Part shown: positions 16,781 through 25,621 of the stretch, piece after piece | How the letters are laid out: each line of letters begins with the position of its first letter | How positions within the stretch are numbered: the stretch's first letter is position 1 | Translations under genes and position numbers: made by a program | Notes under the pieces: model-generated | What the model saw: the letters and a program-made list of their open reading frames with translations, nothing else | Databases searched by the model: none | What the model was told of the DNA's origin: nothing | DNA from: Aquilonibacter sp963703325 | Lineage (GTDB): Bacteria > Vulcanimicrobiota > Vulcanimicrobiia > Vulcanimicrobiales > Vulcanimicrobiaceae | DNA: 64,000 nucleotides | Assembly (NCBI GenBank): GCA_963703325.1 | Contig: OY969805.1 | Location: forward strand, 2,108,001-2,172,000 | Reading direction: 5' to 3'

Positions 16781-17758
16781 ATGAAAAATGTATTGGTCTT
16801 CGTTCAACACAAAGGCGGCCAAACGCCGAAGGTCACCTTCGAAATGGCGACGCAGGCGCGGAAACTCGCCGATCAATTCGGCGGTAAGGCGCACGCTCTC
16901 GTCGTCGGTGCCGGGTCGTCACAGCTTGCCGAATCGCTCAAAGCCTATCCGCTCGACGCAATCTACATTAACGATGACGCCGACGTCGATACGTATCTGC
17001 TCGATCCGGTCATCGACTATCTCGAGGCCGCCGCCAAGACGATCGGACCCTCGCTCGTGCTGGTCGCCAATACGCTGACAGGCAAGGATGTTGCGGGCCG
17101 CCTCGTAGCGCGGCTAAACGCGGGCGTTTGCGCCGATGCGGTTGACTTTACGCTCGAGGGCGGTAAGGTTGTCGCTGTGATGCCGAAGATGGGCGGCGCG
17201 GCGATCACCAACTGCGAACTCCTCGCCGGAGATTACGGCGTGGTGACAATTCGCCCGAATGCCTTTGCGGCACAACCCGGCGGCAGCGGAGCAGCCGTGC
17301 AAGCAATCGAAAAACCGGCCGGCAAGAGCTACGCGGTAGTCATCGAGAAAGACGTCGAAGAGGGTTCCGGGGAACTCGCGCTGGAGGAAGCACCCGTTGT
17401 CGTAGCGGGCGGACGCGGACTCGGCGGCCCCGAGCCGTTCGACACGTTGCTCAAACCGCTGGCGTCGGCCCTCGGCGGTGCGGTAGGTGCGTCACGCGCG
17501 GCGGCCGATGCGGGTTGGGTTCCGTATAGCCTCCAAATCGGGCAGACGGGCAAGACCGTCAGTCCATCGCTCTATATCGCGGTCGGAATCTCGGGCGCGA
17601 TACAACACAAGGTCGGCATGCGTTCTTCGGGTACGATTGTCGCCATCAATAAGGATGGACAATCGCCGATCGCCGAGTTTTCGGATCTGGTGGTCGTTGG
17701 CGATGCGTTCGCCATCGTGCCGGAACTGACAAAACTCGTGCAAGCCGCCAAATCATAA
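16781..17758 (+). CDS. etfA: Electron transfer flavoprotein subunit alpha
   Basis: Alpha subunit of ETF, holding the FAD. The 325-residue protein has the N-terminal ETF domain with NTLTGKDVAGRLVARLNAG and the C-terminal FAD domain with VVVAGGRGLGGPEPF, ADAGWVPYSLQIGQTGKTVSP and the family signature LYIAVGISGAIQHKVGM then GTIVAINKD. It starts 6 nt after etfB. No ETF dehydrogenase gene is in the window. Confidence 0.95.
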   Translation: MKNVLVFVQHKGGQTPKVTFEMATQARKLADQFGGKAHALVVGAGSSQLAESLKAYPLDAIYINDDADVDTYLLDPVIDYLEAAAKTIGPSLVLVANTLTGKDVAGRLVARLNAGVCADAVDFTLEGGKVVAVMPKMGGAAITNCELLAGDYGVVTIRPNAFAAQPGGSGAAVQAIEKPAGKSYAVVIEKDVEEGSGELALEEAPVVVAGGRGLGGPEPFDTLLKPLASALGGAVGASRAAADAGWVPYSLQIGQTGKTVSPSLYIAVGISGAIQHKVGMRSSGTIVAINKDGQSPIAEFSDLVVVGDAFAIVPELTKLVQAAKS

Positions 17759-17777
17759 GCTAAGGATCTCGAACACG

Positions 17778-19316
17778 TTGAAACGCTTCACTCTTCTGCT
17801 CACGATGCTCGTCGCGCTTGGCGCGGCGTTCGCCGTCACGCAGCCCAACGCCCAGGCATCACTCTTCGGTAGTAAGAGCGCCGCATCGCCCTCGCCGTCT
17901 CCGTCGCCGTCGGCACTGCCCACGGCATCGCCGGAGCCGCCGTCGGTTGCGATTCCGAAGCTGCAAGCCAAGCTCAAGGCCAATCCCAACGATCAAGACA
18001 CGATGACGCTGCTTGCGGCACAGTTCCTCGGGATCAACCGGCCCGATCTCTCGGCGCAGTTGACCCAGCACCTGCTGCAGATGGGTGATAAGACCGCGCA
18101 AGTCTACTATCTCGACGGCTACGCGATGGATGCACTCGGACATAGTGATGTCGCGATCAGCGACTTGGAGCAAGCCGAGAACCTCGATCCGAGCAACATC
18201 GGCGTGCTCGAGCAGTTAGTCTCGCTGTATCTCAAAGCTAATCGTTTCACCGATGCGGAGCGGATAGCTAACCGGAGCCTCGTGCTCAACAAGGGCGATG
18301 CGACGTCGTACTCGATGCTCGGTTCGGTCTACGCGGCAGAACAGAAGTTCGACGATGCGCGAGCGCAGTTCAAACTCGCAGCAACGAAGGATCCGAAGAA
18401 TCCCGATCCGCTGATGCAGATCGCCCAGACCTACGCGCAGCAAGACAACATTCCAATGGCGCTCCAGTGGAACGCAAAAGCCATCGCGCTCGACCCCAAG
18501 AACGTGCAGGCGCTGGTCTTCAAAGCCCAACTCTACGCGCGTCAACACATCGACGATCAGGCGTCTGCAGCCTTTGACGATGCGATCGTCGCAGCGCCGG
18601 ACGACGCAGCGAAAGTCCAGATCCTCATTCAAAAAGCCATCTACTTCGTCGGGGAGAAAAAGAACTCTCAGGCCGAAAGCATCTTTCTGCAAGGCATCGC
18701 GCAGTATCCAAAGGTGCCGCAAATCTACGTGGCATACGGCGACTATTTTGCCGGGCAAAAGAACCTCGACAAAGCCAAGGCTGAGTGGCAAATGGCGCTC
18801 GCGATCGACAATGGGGATCTCGATGCGTTGAGCCGCTTGGCGCAAGCAGCGCTCGCGCAGCAACGCTACTCGGATGCGATCGGGTTTCTCAAACAGGCGG
18901 TTGCCATTCAGCCGGATCCGCAGGCATTTCAGGCGCTCGGCGCCGCCTACGCGCATCTCCACGATTATAATAGTCAGAAGGACGCGTGCAGCAAAGCGTT
19001 CCAACTCCAGCGTACGCCGCAAACGCTGAGCTGCATTGCCGACGCCGACTACGCTCTCAAAAACTACAAGGAAGCTGCGCAGATCTTCGACGTGATCGAC
19101 AGCAACGCGAAGGGCTGGCTTGAACAGAATCCGTCGTATCTCTTGCTTGCCGCGAAGTGCTATGAGGACTCCAAGCAGCGCACCAAGGCTATTAATGCCT
19201 ATCGGCGTTTGCTGGCGATGATGCAGAAGGGCACCAAACAGTATTCGCAGGTCCAAGGATGGATTGCGGATCTGAGCAAGCCGACGCCTGCGGCAACGCC
19301 GAAGAAAAAGCCGTGA
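17778..19316 (+). CDS. Exported tetratricopeptide-repeat protein
   Basis: A 512-residue protein with a signal peptide (about 1-27), a Ser/Pro linker (about 34-55, SPSPSPSALPTASPEPP) and then an almost continuous array of TPR-like helical pairs to about residue 495. The pattern is visible in units such as AQLTQHLLQMGDK, ATSYSMLGSVYAAEQKFDDA and ALQWNAKAIALDPKN. The start is TTG with AAGGA about 9 nt upstream. It probably acts as a periplasmic scaffold, but the partner is unknown. It is followed 7 nt later by the HDAC-like gene. Confidence 0.8.
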   Translation: MKRFTLLLTMLVALGAAFAVTQPNAQASLFGSKSAASPSPSPSPSALPTASPEPPSVAIPKLQAKLKANPNDQDTMTLLAAQFLGINRPDLSAQLTQHLLQMGDKTAQVYYLDGYAMDALGHSDVAISDLEQAENLDPSNIGVLEQLVSLYLKANRFTDAERIANRSLVLNKGDATSYSMLGSVYAAEQKFDDARAQFKLAATKDPKNPDPLMQIAQTYAQQDNIPMALQWNAKAIALDPKNVQALVFKAQLYARQHIDDQASAAFDDAIVAAPDDAAKVQILIQKAIYFVGEKKNSQAESIFLQGIAQYPKVPQIYVAYGDYFAGQKNLDKAKAEWQMALAIDNGDLDALSRLAQAALAQQRYSDAIGFLKQAVAIQPDPQAFQALGAAYAHLHDYNSQKDACSKAFQLQRTPQTLSCIADADYALKNYKEAAQIFDVIDSNAKGWLEQNPSYLLLAAKCYEDSKQRTKAINAYRRLLAMMQKGTKQYSQVQGWIADLSKPTPAATPKKKP

Positions 19317-19323
19317 TTACCAC

Positions 19324-20328
19324 TTGAAGCTCGTCTACGACGCGCTCTACGGCGACCATCTCCGCGATCTCGGGCACCCCGAATCACCCGACCGCGTGGA
19401 GGTGGTCGCTGCGCGTTTAACGCAGCGCGGACTTGCCGGCGACCTCCGTCATCCGCTTGATGCCGCCGACGACGAGATCGAGCGCGTGCACGAGCCTCGT
19501 TACGTCGAACTCGTCAAACGCGAGATCGGCGACCTCAACGGTCCGCGGTACCTTTCGACCGGAGACGTTGTCGTCGATGCGCGCACGCTCGACGTGGCGC
19601 GTCGAGCAGCCGGCGGTGCAATTGCAGCCGTCGAAGCGACGGTGGAGAACGGGACGCCGGCCTTCGCACTCGTTCGCCCGCCGGGACATCACGCCGAATC
19701 AGCTCGCGGCATGGGCTTTTGCGTGTTCAACAATGCCGCCATTGCCGCCCGAGCGTATCAGGCGCGTGCCGGCGGACGCGTGCTGTTGATCGACTTCGAC
19801 TATCACCACGGCAACGGCACGCAGGACGCCGTCGGCGCGGGCTTGAGTTATGTCTCCACGCACGCATCGCCGGCGTATCCGGGCACGGGCTACGAGAGCG
19901 CGGCGATCGGCGACGACGCTCTCATCAACATTCCGCTCCCGGCATCCGGAATCGCAACCGAAGCGTTCGTCGCGATTTGGGAACATCTGCTTGCGCGCGC
20001 CGCCGCATTCGTTTGGCCCGATCTCATCGTTGCGAGCGCCGGCTTTGACTACGTTGCCGGCGATCCGGTCGGCGATCTCGGCGTCGACGTCAGTGCGGCA
20101 TCGGCGCTGGCGCGAGCGATCAATCGCACCGCGCAGCAGTACTGCGGCGGCCGCGTGGCTTACGTGTTGGAAGGCGGCTACGACATCGATGCGCTCACCG
20201 AATCGATTGCGCAAGTGATCGACGTCACGAATCGCGCCGACACGCGCGATAACGACGCGTCTGCGCAGGCTATCCCGGCCGCGCAGCGTGAGTTGCTTAG
20301 AGCACTCGACGAGCGCTTTCGGCGCTAA
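19324..20328 (+). CDS. Histone-deacetylase-family amidohydrolase
   Basis: Zn2+-dependent deacetylase fold, 334 residues. Bacterial relatives act on acetylpolyamines, acetoin-linked targets or acetylated lysines. Visible are HPESPDR near the N-terminus, RPPGHHA (118-124, catalytic His pair), GFCVFNNAAIAAR, DFDYHHGNGTQ (157-167, metal Asp and His) and ASAGFDYVAGDP (second metal Asp). The C-terminal YVLEGGYD provides the usual catalytic Tyr region. The start codon is TTG, 7 nt after the TPR gene. Its end overlaps the convergent ACT gene by 32 nt. The substrate is not predictable. Confidence 0.9.
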   Translation: MKLVYDALYGDHLRDLGHPESPDRVEVVAARLTQRGLAGDLRHPLDAADDEIERVHEPRYVELVKREIGDLNGPRYLSTGDVVVDARTLDVARRAAGGAIAAVEATVENGTPAFALVRPPGHHAESARGMGFCVFNNAAIAARAYQARAGGRVLLIDFDYHHGNGTQDAVGAGLSYVSTHASPAYPGTGYESAAIGDDALINIPLPASGIATEAFVAIWEHLLARAAAFVWPDLIVASAGFDYVAGDPVGDLGVDVSAASALARAINRTAQQYCGGRVAYVLEGGYDIDALTESIAQVIDVTNRADTRDNDASAQAIPAAQRELLRALDERFRR

Positions 20329-20671
20329 GCTCCTCCAGCACCCGCAACGCTTCCTCGCCGCGGTCGGTCGGCACGAAGAGGTGATCGTGGTAGAACCCAC
20401 TCACGACGTTGGCTGCAATCGTGTGCTTGGCCAGCGCTGCAGTCACCGCGGCGGTAAATCCAACCGATTCGAGATCGGATTCTACGCGCAGCGTGATCCG
20501 CCGTGCAAGAAATGCATACTCCAGTCGGTGTTCCTCGGCCACGTGCTGCTCGATCACGATGGTGATGCCTTCGCTCTCGCGAAATGTCAGCAACGGACGC
20601 GCACTCTCGAGTGGAAACGATCGGTCAACACAGCAAAAGACCCACTCACGTGGGTCTAGCGCGGGCTTCAT
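20297..20671 (-). CDS. ACT-domain protein
   Basis: A small protein (124 residues from ATG 20671) of the tandem ACT type seen in amino-acid-sensing proteins. It begins MKPALDPREWVFCCVDRS and contains FRESEGITIVIEQH, RITLRVESDLESVGFTAAV and AANVVSGFYHDHLFVP, each typical of the ACT_3/ACT_7 pair. It probably binds an amino acid. An in-frame GTG at 20731 would extend it by 20 residues into the end of the upstream gene. It lies at the tail of the sigma-factor cluster and is convergent with the HDAC gene. Confidence 0.75.
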   Translation of the reverse strand: MKPALDPREWVFCCVDRSFPLESARPLLTFRESEGITIVIEQHVAEEHRLEYAFLARRITLRVESDLESVGFTAAVTAALAKHTIAANVVSGFYHDHLFVPTDRGEEALRVLEELSAESARRVL

Positions 20672-20711
20672 CGTGATAAGAAGCGTTGATAAATCGCGTT
20701 CAGGCACTCGC

Positions 20712-21722
20712 TTAGGGTAGCACACTCGCACCGATCTTTTCTAGCTCCGTAAGGCTGAGATCGCCGACCAACGCAAAATGGCGGTTGCCGTCCGACCATG
20801 CAACTAAAGTCGTTGGACCTTCCTCGACATAGCGCGCCGGATGATCCGCGATCGTGGTCGCGATCGCATGGTAGCGCGACAGGTCAGCCGCCGCGTTTTT
20901 CTCATTCTGAAAAAGCGAGACCGTGCGAATTCCGTCGGAATAGATCAAATGCAGAGTCGGTACGTCCTTGATCGAGACGACGTCGCCGGCAATCGGGCTG
21001 AAGCCCTCCGGCAGATATTTCGGCACTTGGGCGGTAAAGCCGGCGCTCGAAATGACGTGCGTGATGTCGGTGGATTCTTGCCCGCGCGCCGCTCCGTTGA
21101 CGCGATTCAATCCCGCGGGAAGCTCGAAGATTGCCGTTGGAATAGCGTTGGTGTAGCGGATCTGCTCTATCCGCGTTTGCGCGATCAAGGATCCGTTGCT
21201 CCCATACTGCTGGCGCTCGAGGACCAGATGCGTCTGCGCGTCGATGTGGACGCGCATCGTCGTCTGTCCCGTGTACTTGTTGTTGAGCAGCACGACGTGC
21301 ACTGCGCGGCCCGATACCGTCTCGTCCGGCGCATAGACGGCATTGTAGTTGGCCATCAGTATGCCGAAGTTGCTGCGCGCAGCGATTTGCTCGTCGGCGT
21401 CCTCATCTTGTGAAACCACGAGGCGCTCGCGCTTCACGTCGATCGAATAGGTCGTAGATCCGCGGGTAATGACCGAATCGCCGTACAGGTCTTGCGGCGC
21501 TACGTACCACCGCCGTGTCATATCCGGCGCGCGGTGCTCGATGCGATAGATCGTGGCATCGGATCGTTCCGCGCCGATGCGCAGTACTTGCACTTCGCCG
21601 ACATAGGAGACTCGCTCGGGCGCGTTCATTGCATCGCGCAACAAATCGGTGGGCTGCGGCGGCGCAGGCGTCCCGCCCATCAACACCGCCGCTAGGAAGA
21701 GCAGTCCGCTATTGCGCGCCAT
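20712..21722 (-). CDS. MucB/RseB-like sigma-E regulatory protein
   Basis: A 336-residue exported protein (signal peptide MARNSGLLFLAAVLMGGTPA). Its first 200 residues resemble the LolA-like N-terminal domain of RseB/MucB (RVSYVGEVQVLRI, RRWYVAPQDLYGDSVI, HIDAQTHLVLERQQYGSNG). The last 110 residues look like its C-terminal domain (FTAQVPKYLPEGFSPI). RseB proteins guard the anti-sigma factor in the periplasm and may bind lipids or LPS. The start overlaps the anti-sigma gene by 14 nt, and the gene order sigma, anti-sigma, RseB supports the call. Confidence 0.78.
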   Translation of the reverse strand: MARNSGLLFLAAVLMGGTPAPPQPTDLLRDAMNAPERVSYVGEVQVLRIGAERSDATIYRIEHRAPDMTRRWYVAPQDLYGDSVITRGSTTYSIDVKRERLVVSQDEDADEQIAARSNFGILMANYNAVYAPDETVSGRAVHVVLLNNKYTGQTTMRVHIDAQTHLVLERQQYGSNGSLIAQTRIEQIRYTNAIPTAIFELPAGLNRVNGAARGQESTDITHVISSAGFTAQVPKYLPEGFSPIAGDVVSIKDVPTLHLIYSDGIRTVSLFQNEKNAAADLSRYHAIATTIADHPARYVEEGPTTLVAWSDGNRHFALVGDLSLTELEKIGASVLP

Positions 21723-22191
21723 CCGCGTTCTCAGTCGTGAAGAGCGCGGCCGGAACGGTGTTCCCTTCGTTGAACGGCACGGCGCTGGTGAGCGCGGCGT
21801 GATCGTCGAGATAATAGGCGGCGTCGATCGTGGGGGCGGCGCTGCGGTGCGCAACCGAGTCGTAACCTACGAATGCGGCGACCACCAGGGTCGCGGCCAC
21901 GGGAATGGCGACCACTGGACGAAGCCAAGCTGCCAACCGTTGCGCCCAGCCGGGTTCACGGTGCGACGACTCAATGGCGCTCCAGATGACGGCGCGGACG
22001 CCGGGGGGAAGCTCGCGTTCGGTCGCGCGGGCAAAGCTGCGCAGTGACTCGGTAAGACGAGCCTCGTCTTCGTATCGCCCGCGGCAATCATCGCAGCCTT
22101 CGAGATGCAGCAAGAACGCCGCGTCTTCGCCGGGAGCGAGTTCGCCGTGCAGGTAGTCGATGAGTTGTTCTTGGCTCGGATGCGATTTCAT
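21709..22191 (-). CDS. Zinc-finger-type transmembrane anti-sigma factor
   Basis: A 160-residue single-pass protein. The cytoplasmic N-terminus carries the anti-sigma zinc-finger signature (HPSQEQLIDYLHGEL, then HLEGCDDC, giving the His-x3-Cys-x2-Cys part). A membrane helix at about 92-110 (VVAIPVAATLVVAAFVGY) and a short periplasmic tail follow. It would hold the adjacent ECF sigma factor until a periplasmic signal triggers its release. It overlaps the sigma gene by 4 nt (ATGA) and is followed by the RseB-like gene. Confidence 0.88.
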   Translation of the reverse strand: MKSHPSQEQLIDYLHGELAPGEDAAFLLHLEGCDDCRGRYEDEARLTESLRSFARATERELPPGVRAVIWSAIESSHREPGWAQRLAAWLRPVVAIPVAATLVVAAFVGYDSVAHRSAAPTIDAAYYLDDHAALTSAVPFNEGNTVPAALFTTENADGAQ

Positions 22192-22754
22192 GATGATTTT
22201 GGTTGTGACTCAATTAGGCGGCGCAGTTGATGGCGTGCGCGATGCAGCCGCGAGCGCACCGTCCCGATCGAGCAGCCGACAATATCGGCAATCTCCTGAT
22301 AGCTATATTCCTCAACGTCCGCGAGGATCAGCACCTGTCGCTGCTCGAGCGATAAGCCCGCGAGCGCCTTCGACATCGTTTCGCTGAGCTGCCGGTCGAC
22401 CAGTTCTTCGATCGGCTCGGTGGCCAGCGGACGGGCGCCTTTGAACTGCTGCGGGGCATTGTCCTCGGGGATCTCCTCCTGATAACGCCCTTTACGGCGC
22501 CGAAGTTCATCCCGGTGGAGATTCGTGACGATCCGGTAGATCCACGAGAGGAAGGAGGTGCCTGGCTGGAAGCTGCGCCAGGCGCGGTAGACCCGGATGA
22601 AGGCTTCCTGGGTCAGGTCGCGCGCGTCGGCTTCATTGTGGCTCAAGCGCAGGGCGTAGTTATAGGTCGCTCTGCCGTACTCGTTGATGGCCCGCTCGAG
22701 GAACGCGGTGTGCTGGGGACTCGGCGGGTCGAACGGCTTGCGCGGTGCGGCCAT
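22188..22754 (-). CDS. ECF-type RNA polymerase sigma factor
   Basis: A 188-residue sigma-70 family factor with region 2 (NYALRLSHNEADARDLTQEAF then FLSWIYRIVTNLHRDELRRR) and region 4 (ALAGLSLEQRQVLILADVEE, SYQEIADIVGCSIGTVRSRL). Regions 1 and 3 are absent, as expected for the ECF group. The N-terminal FDPPSPQ stretch is variable. It is translationally coupled to its anti-sigma factor. Its regulon probably concerns the envelope, judging from the RseB-like third gene. Confidence 0.93.
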   Translation of the reverse strand: MAAPRKPFDPPSPQHTAFLERAINEYGRATYNYALRLSHNEADARDLTQEAFIRVYRAWRSFQPGTSFLSWIYRIVTNLHRDELRRRKGRYQEEIPEDNAPQQFKGARPLATEPIEELVDRQLSETMSKALAGLSLEQRQVLILADVEEYSYQEIADIVGCSIGTVRSRLHRARHQLRRLIESQPKSS

Positions 22755-22763
22755 GGTCGGGCT

Positions 22764-23708
22764 TTACGCAGTCTTTGACCACAACACCCGCCCGACGATC
22801 CAAAGCGAGATCGTCACCACGATCGCGATTAGAAAGAAGAGCGCGATTTCCAACGTGACAATGCCCGCGAATTGGCTGCCCCCGCACAGAGCCACAACGC
22901 TTGCGATGAGCGAAAGCTTGAAGCGCTCGAAGGGGTTGCTGGCCATCCCTTCGACCGCGCGCGCTTCGGCTGCAACGCCGCGCGGATCCCAACCCGCGGT
23001 GTTGACGACGTAGGCGACGCGTCCTTGCGGCGTCACCACGACCAGCTTGTCGCTGTGAATGTACGTGTCGCTGTCGGTCTGCAGCGACGAAATCCCGAAC
23101 TCGTCGAGCACGCGCTCGATCGTCGAGCCGGTGCCGGTCAGCAGCGTCCAGATCGCCGGATCGCCGCCGAATTGCTTGCGGTAGGCGCGCAGGACGGCCG
23201 GCGTATCGTACGGCGGATCGAGTGTGATCTCGACCAGCGCAAAGTGCGACGGATCTAAATCGCGCTGCAATTGCGCGTACTTGCTGCTGATCGCAATACA
23301 GACGTCCGTGTCCGGACAGCGCGTGAAGATGAACGAGAGCAGCATCGTCTTACCGCGGAACGCGTCGCGCAACTGCACGAGCCGTTCGTCCTGATTCACC
23401 AGCAGCGCAGCGGGCAGCGGTTTGCCCGCATCGACCGGAACCACGCGTCCGGGGCTGGGGAGTCCCGCGACAAAGGCTGCCGCCGGCACGGGATCGCGCA
23501 GCGTCCACGGTTGCGTGGAGCGATCCAAAAATCCGTCAATCCCGGTTCCGGTTCGCAGTGCAATATTGGGCGCAAGACGATAGACCCGAGTCTGCGCCGG
23601 CATCGTGAGCGGCATTGCCTCGCTACGCACCACGGCGCGGCCGTCGGGAAGCAGTGAGAGGACGACACCGTGAAACGGCAGCACGGCGGCGAAAAGCAGC
23701 GCTATCAT
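22764..23708 (-). CDS. SCO1/SenC-family protein with C-terminal membrane anchor
   Basis: A 314-residue thioredoxin-fold protein of the SCO1 family, which delivers copper or reduces the CuA site of cytochrome oxidase. After an exported N-terminal region of about 100 residues, the Cu-binding motif reads FTRCPDTDVC (CX5C rather than the commoner CX3C), and the family His sits in DTYIHSDKLVV. The C-terminal about 60 residues carry two hydrophobic helices (LSLIASVVALCGGSQFAGI and LEIALFFLIAIVVTISLWI). It overlaps the upstream SCO1 gene by 4 nt. The sigma-factor gene starts 10 nt after it. Confidence 0.85.
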   Translation of the reverse strand: MIALLFAAVLPFHGVVLSLLPDGRAVVRSEAMPLTMPAQTRVYRLAPNIALRTGTGIDGFLDRSTQPWTLRDPVPAAAFVAGLPSPGRVVPVDAGKPLPAALLVNQDERLVQLRDAFRGKTMLLSFIFTRCPDTDVCIAISSKYAQLQRDLDPSHFALVEITLDPPYDTPAVLRAYRKQFGGDPAIWTLLTGTGSTIERVLDEFGISSLQTDSDTYIHSDKLVVVTPQGRVAYVVNTAGWDPRGVAAEARAVEGMASNPFERFKLSLIASVVALCGGSQFAGIVTLEIALFFLIAIVVTISLWIVGRVLWSKTA

Positions 23709-24283
23709 GATTGTAAGAGTGTCCGTACGTCGGCGGCGTAGTCGCGCTGCGCGTCGTCGTCGCTGTGAATCACGCGCCAGTTGCCGTTGCGATCGATCAG
23801 GAAGGTGAAGGCGCTATGCGCCTCATCATAGTTCGTGCCGCCCGAGGGATCCGGCAGCGGCTTCGACCACACGTGGTAGTCGCGCTCGACGGCGGCGATC
23901 TGGGCCGGCGTTCCGGTGAGGCCGACGATCTTCGCGCCGCTAAAGCGCGCAATGTAGGCGTGCATCACCACCGGCGTATCGCGCGCCGGATCGATCGTCA
24001 CAAAGGCGATCTCCGCGCCGGCTGCATGGTCGGCGTGGAGAACGGCGGTGAGCTTTGCCAGCGTCGCGGGGCAGGTGTCCGTGCAGTGCGTGAAGCCGAA
24101 GAAGAGCGCAACGATCTTACCGCGTTGCGCGGCAAGCGTCCACGGTGCGCCGGTGTCACTGGTAAGCGTAAAATTCGGCGCAGGCGCCGGCGGCAATGCG
24201 ACGCCGTCGAAGTGCTGCACCACGGCCTGCGCGCAACCGGCGAGCAGCGCACTCGTGAGCAGGAGCGCGAATCGGAAGTTCAT
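23705..24283 (-). CDS. SCO1/SenC-family lipoprotein
   Basis: A 192-residue lipoprotein. LLAGC (residues 13-17) is a clear lipobox, so the mature protein is tethered by a lipid. The thioredoxin-like domain carries the standard SCO1 copper motif FTHCTDTC (CX3C) and the conserved His in YDEAHSAFTFLID. It probably helps load copper into a respiratory oxidase. It is paralogous to the next gene downstream, which it overlaps by 4 nt, and the NRAMP-like gene lies 2 nt upstream. Confidence 0.92.
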   Translation of the reverse strand: MNFRFALLLTSALLAGCAQAVVQHFDGVALPPAPAPNFTLTSDTGAPWTLAAQRGKIVALFFGFTHCTDTCPATLAKLTAVLHADHAAGAEIAFVTIDPARDTPVVMHAYIARFSGAKIVGLTGTPAQIAAVERDYHVWSKPLPDPSGGTNYDEAHSAFTFLIDRNGNWRVIHSDDDAQRDYAADVRTLLQS

Positions 24284-24285
24284 CG

Positions 24286-25563
24286 TTAGCTTCCGGGGTG
24301 CAGAATCGTGGTAATCGTCATCCAGACGCCGAGAACCACGATCACCGCCGAGAGCGAGAAGGTGATCGCATTGCCCAGCAACGTGTTGCGGCGGTCGCCG
24401 ATGACGCGTTTGTCGTTGACGAGGAAGAGCAAGAATCCCAGTACGATGGGCAGCACGAAGCCGTTGAATGCTTCGACGTATACCGTCATTTGGATCAAGG
24501 GTAGATTCGGAATCAACACGATGCCCGCGGCGATGGCGACGCAGCCGACATAGAGCGCGCTAAAGCGCTTGGCGCGCAGGCCGTCGTTGAGCGAGCAGCG
24601 CCAGCCGAAGGCTTCGCCGAATGCCCATGCCGTCGCAAGCGACACGACGAAGGCGCCCAACATCGACGCGCCGATCAATCCGACGCCGAACGTCACGCCG
24701 GCAAACCGGCCGACCAGCGGCTGGAATGCCAGCGCCGCATGGGCAGCATCGCTCACCGGAATATGATGTACGAAGAGCGTCGCGGCGGTCGTAATGATGA
24801 TCGCGCACATGATCCCTTGCGTGAGCACGGCCCCAAGCGCCGTATCGAAACGCGCAAAGCCCAAGTCCTTGAGCGTCAGCCCTTTGTCGACGACGGCGCT
24901 CTGTTGATAGAAGATCATCCAAGGCATGATGACGGCGCCGATGTTCGAAGCGATCAGTAGCAGGTAACTGTAGTCGGTGAGCGGCTGGCTGCCGAAGATG
25001 CCTTGCATCACAATCGCATGCACCGGCGGATGCGCGGCAAATGCCGCCGGAATGAACAGCAATTCAACGAGGCACAGCGCGAAGGCGAACATCTCGGCGC
25101 GCTTGTAGGAAGCCGTGAAGATGACGACGATGAGCAAGAGCGCGGCGACGATTACGAGCGGCGCGGCCGGCAAGCCGAAGATCAATGCGGCACCGGCGAT
25201 ACCGGCGAATTCCGTTACCAGCGCGGCGATGTTGGTGACCAGCATCGTGCCGAGCGAGACCCATGCCCAGCCGAGGCCGTAGAACTCGCGAATCAAACGC
25301 GCATGACCCTTGCCGGTTACCGTGCCCAGCCGAACCGTCATCTCTTGCACGACGAAAAGCGGCACGATCAAGAGCAATTGCAGCAGAATCAGTTTGTAAC
25401 CGAACTGAGCACCCGAGGTCGCGGCCGTGGTGACGCTTCCGGCTTCGGTATCGGCAAAGGCGACGATCAGGCCCGGACCGGTAACGGCCAAAAAGCGCAG
25501 AATCAGCTGCCAGACGGACCGGCGCGGTGGGGCGGCCGAAACGGACGACTCGAGCGTGGCCAT
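24286..25563 (-). CDS. Second divergent NRAMP-family metal transporter
   Basis: A 425-residue, 11-helix NRAMP relative. The helix-1 site reads ADTEAGS (37-43) where canonical NRAMPs have DPGN, and helix 6 reads VIMPWMIF (211-218), keeping Met-Pro but losing the His. VTGPGLIVAFAD, GKGHARLIREFYG and AVVDKGLTLKDLGFARFD mark the family. It differs from the M-box paralog at 12.7 kb in these positions, so the metal may differ as well. A DtxR/MntR-like palindrome lies 8 nt before its ATG, suggesting Mn or Fe regulation. It is followed 2 nt later by the SCO1 lipoprotein gene. Confidence 0.82.
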   Translation of the reverse strand: MATLESSVSAAPPRRSVWQLILRFLAVTGPGLIVAFADTEAGSVTTAATSGAQFGYKLILLQLLLIVPLFVVQEMTVRLGTVTGKGHARLIREFYGLGWAWVSLGTMLVTNIAALVTEFAGIAGAALIFGLPAAPLVIVAALLLIVVIFTASYKRAEMFAFALCLVELLFIPAAFAAHPPVHAIVMQGIFGSQPLTDYSYLLLIASNIGAVIMPWMIFYQQSAVVDKGLTLKDLGFARFDTALGAVLTQGIMCAIIITTAATLFVHHIPVSDAAHAALAFQPLVGRFAGVTFGVGLIGASMLGAFVVSLATAWAFGEAFGWRCSLNDGLRAKRFSALYVGCVAIAAGIVLIPNLPLIQMTVYVEAFNGFVLPIVLGFLLFLVNDKRVIGDRRNTLLGNAITFSLSAVIVVLGVWMTITTILHPGS

Positions 25564-25571
25564 GCTGTTTG

Positions 25572-25585
25572 TTAGGTTAGCCTAA
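25572..25585. promoter_or_regulatory. DtxR/MntR-like operator upstream of the second NRAMP
   Basis: The sequence TTAGGTTAGCCTAA is an inverted repeat (TTAGG / CCTAA) and closely resembles the DtxR/IdeR metal-regulator consensus. It lies between the divergent NRAMP-like gene (ATG at 25563, minus) and the MauE-like gene (25622, plus), so it could control both. No DtxR-type regulator is in the window. Confidence 0.45.
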
Positions 25586-25621
25586 TTTGGGCGCCGCCCT
25601 CTGCCGGAAAGGTATGGATTG

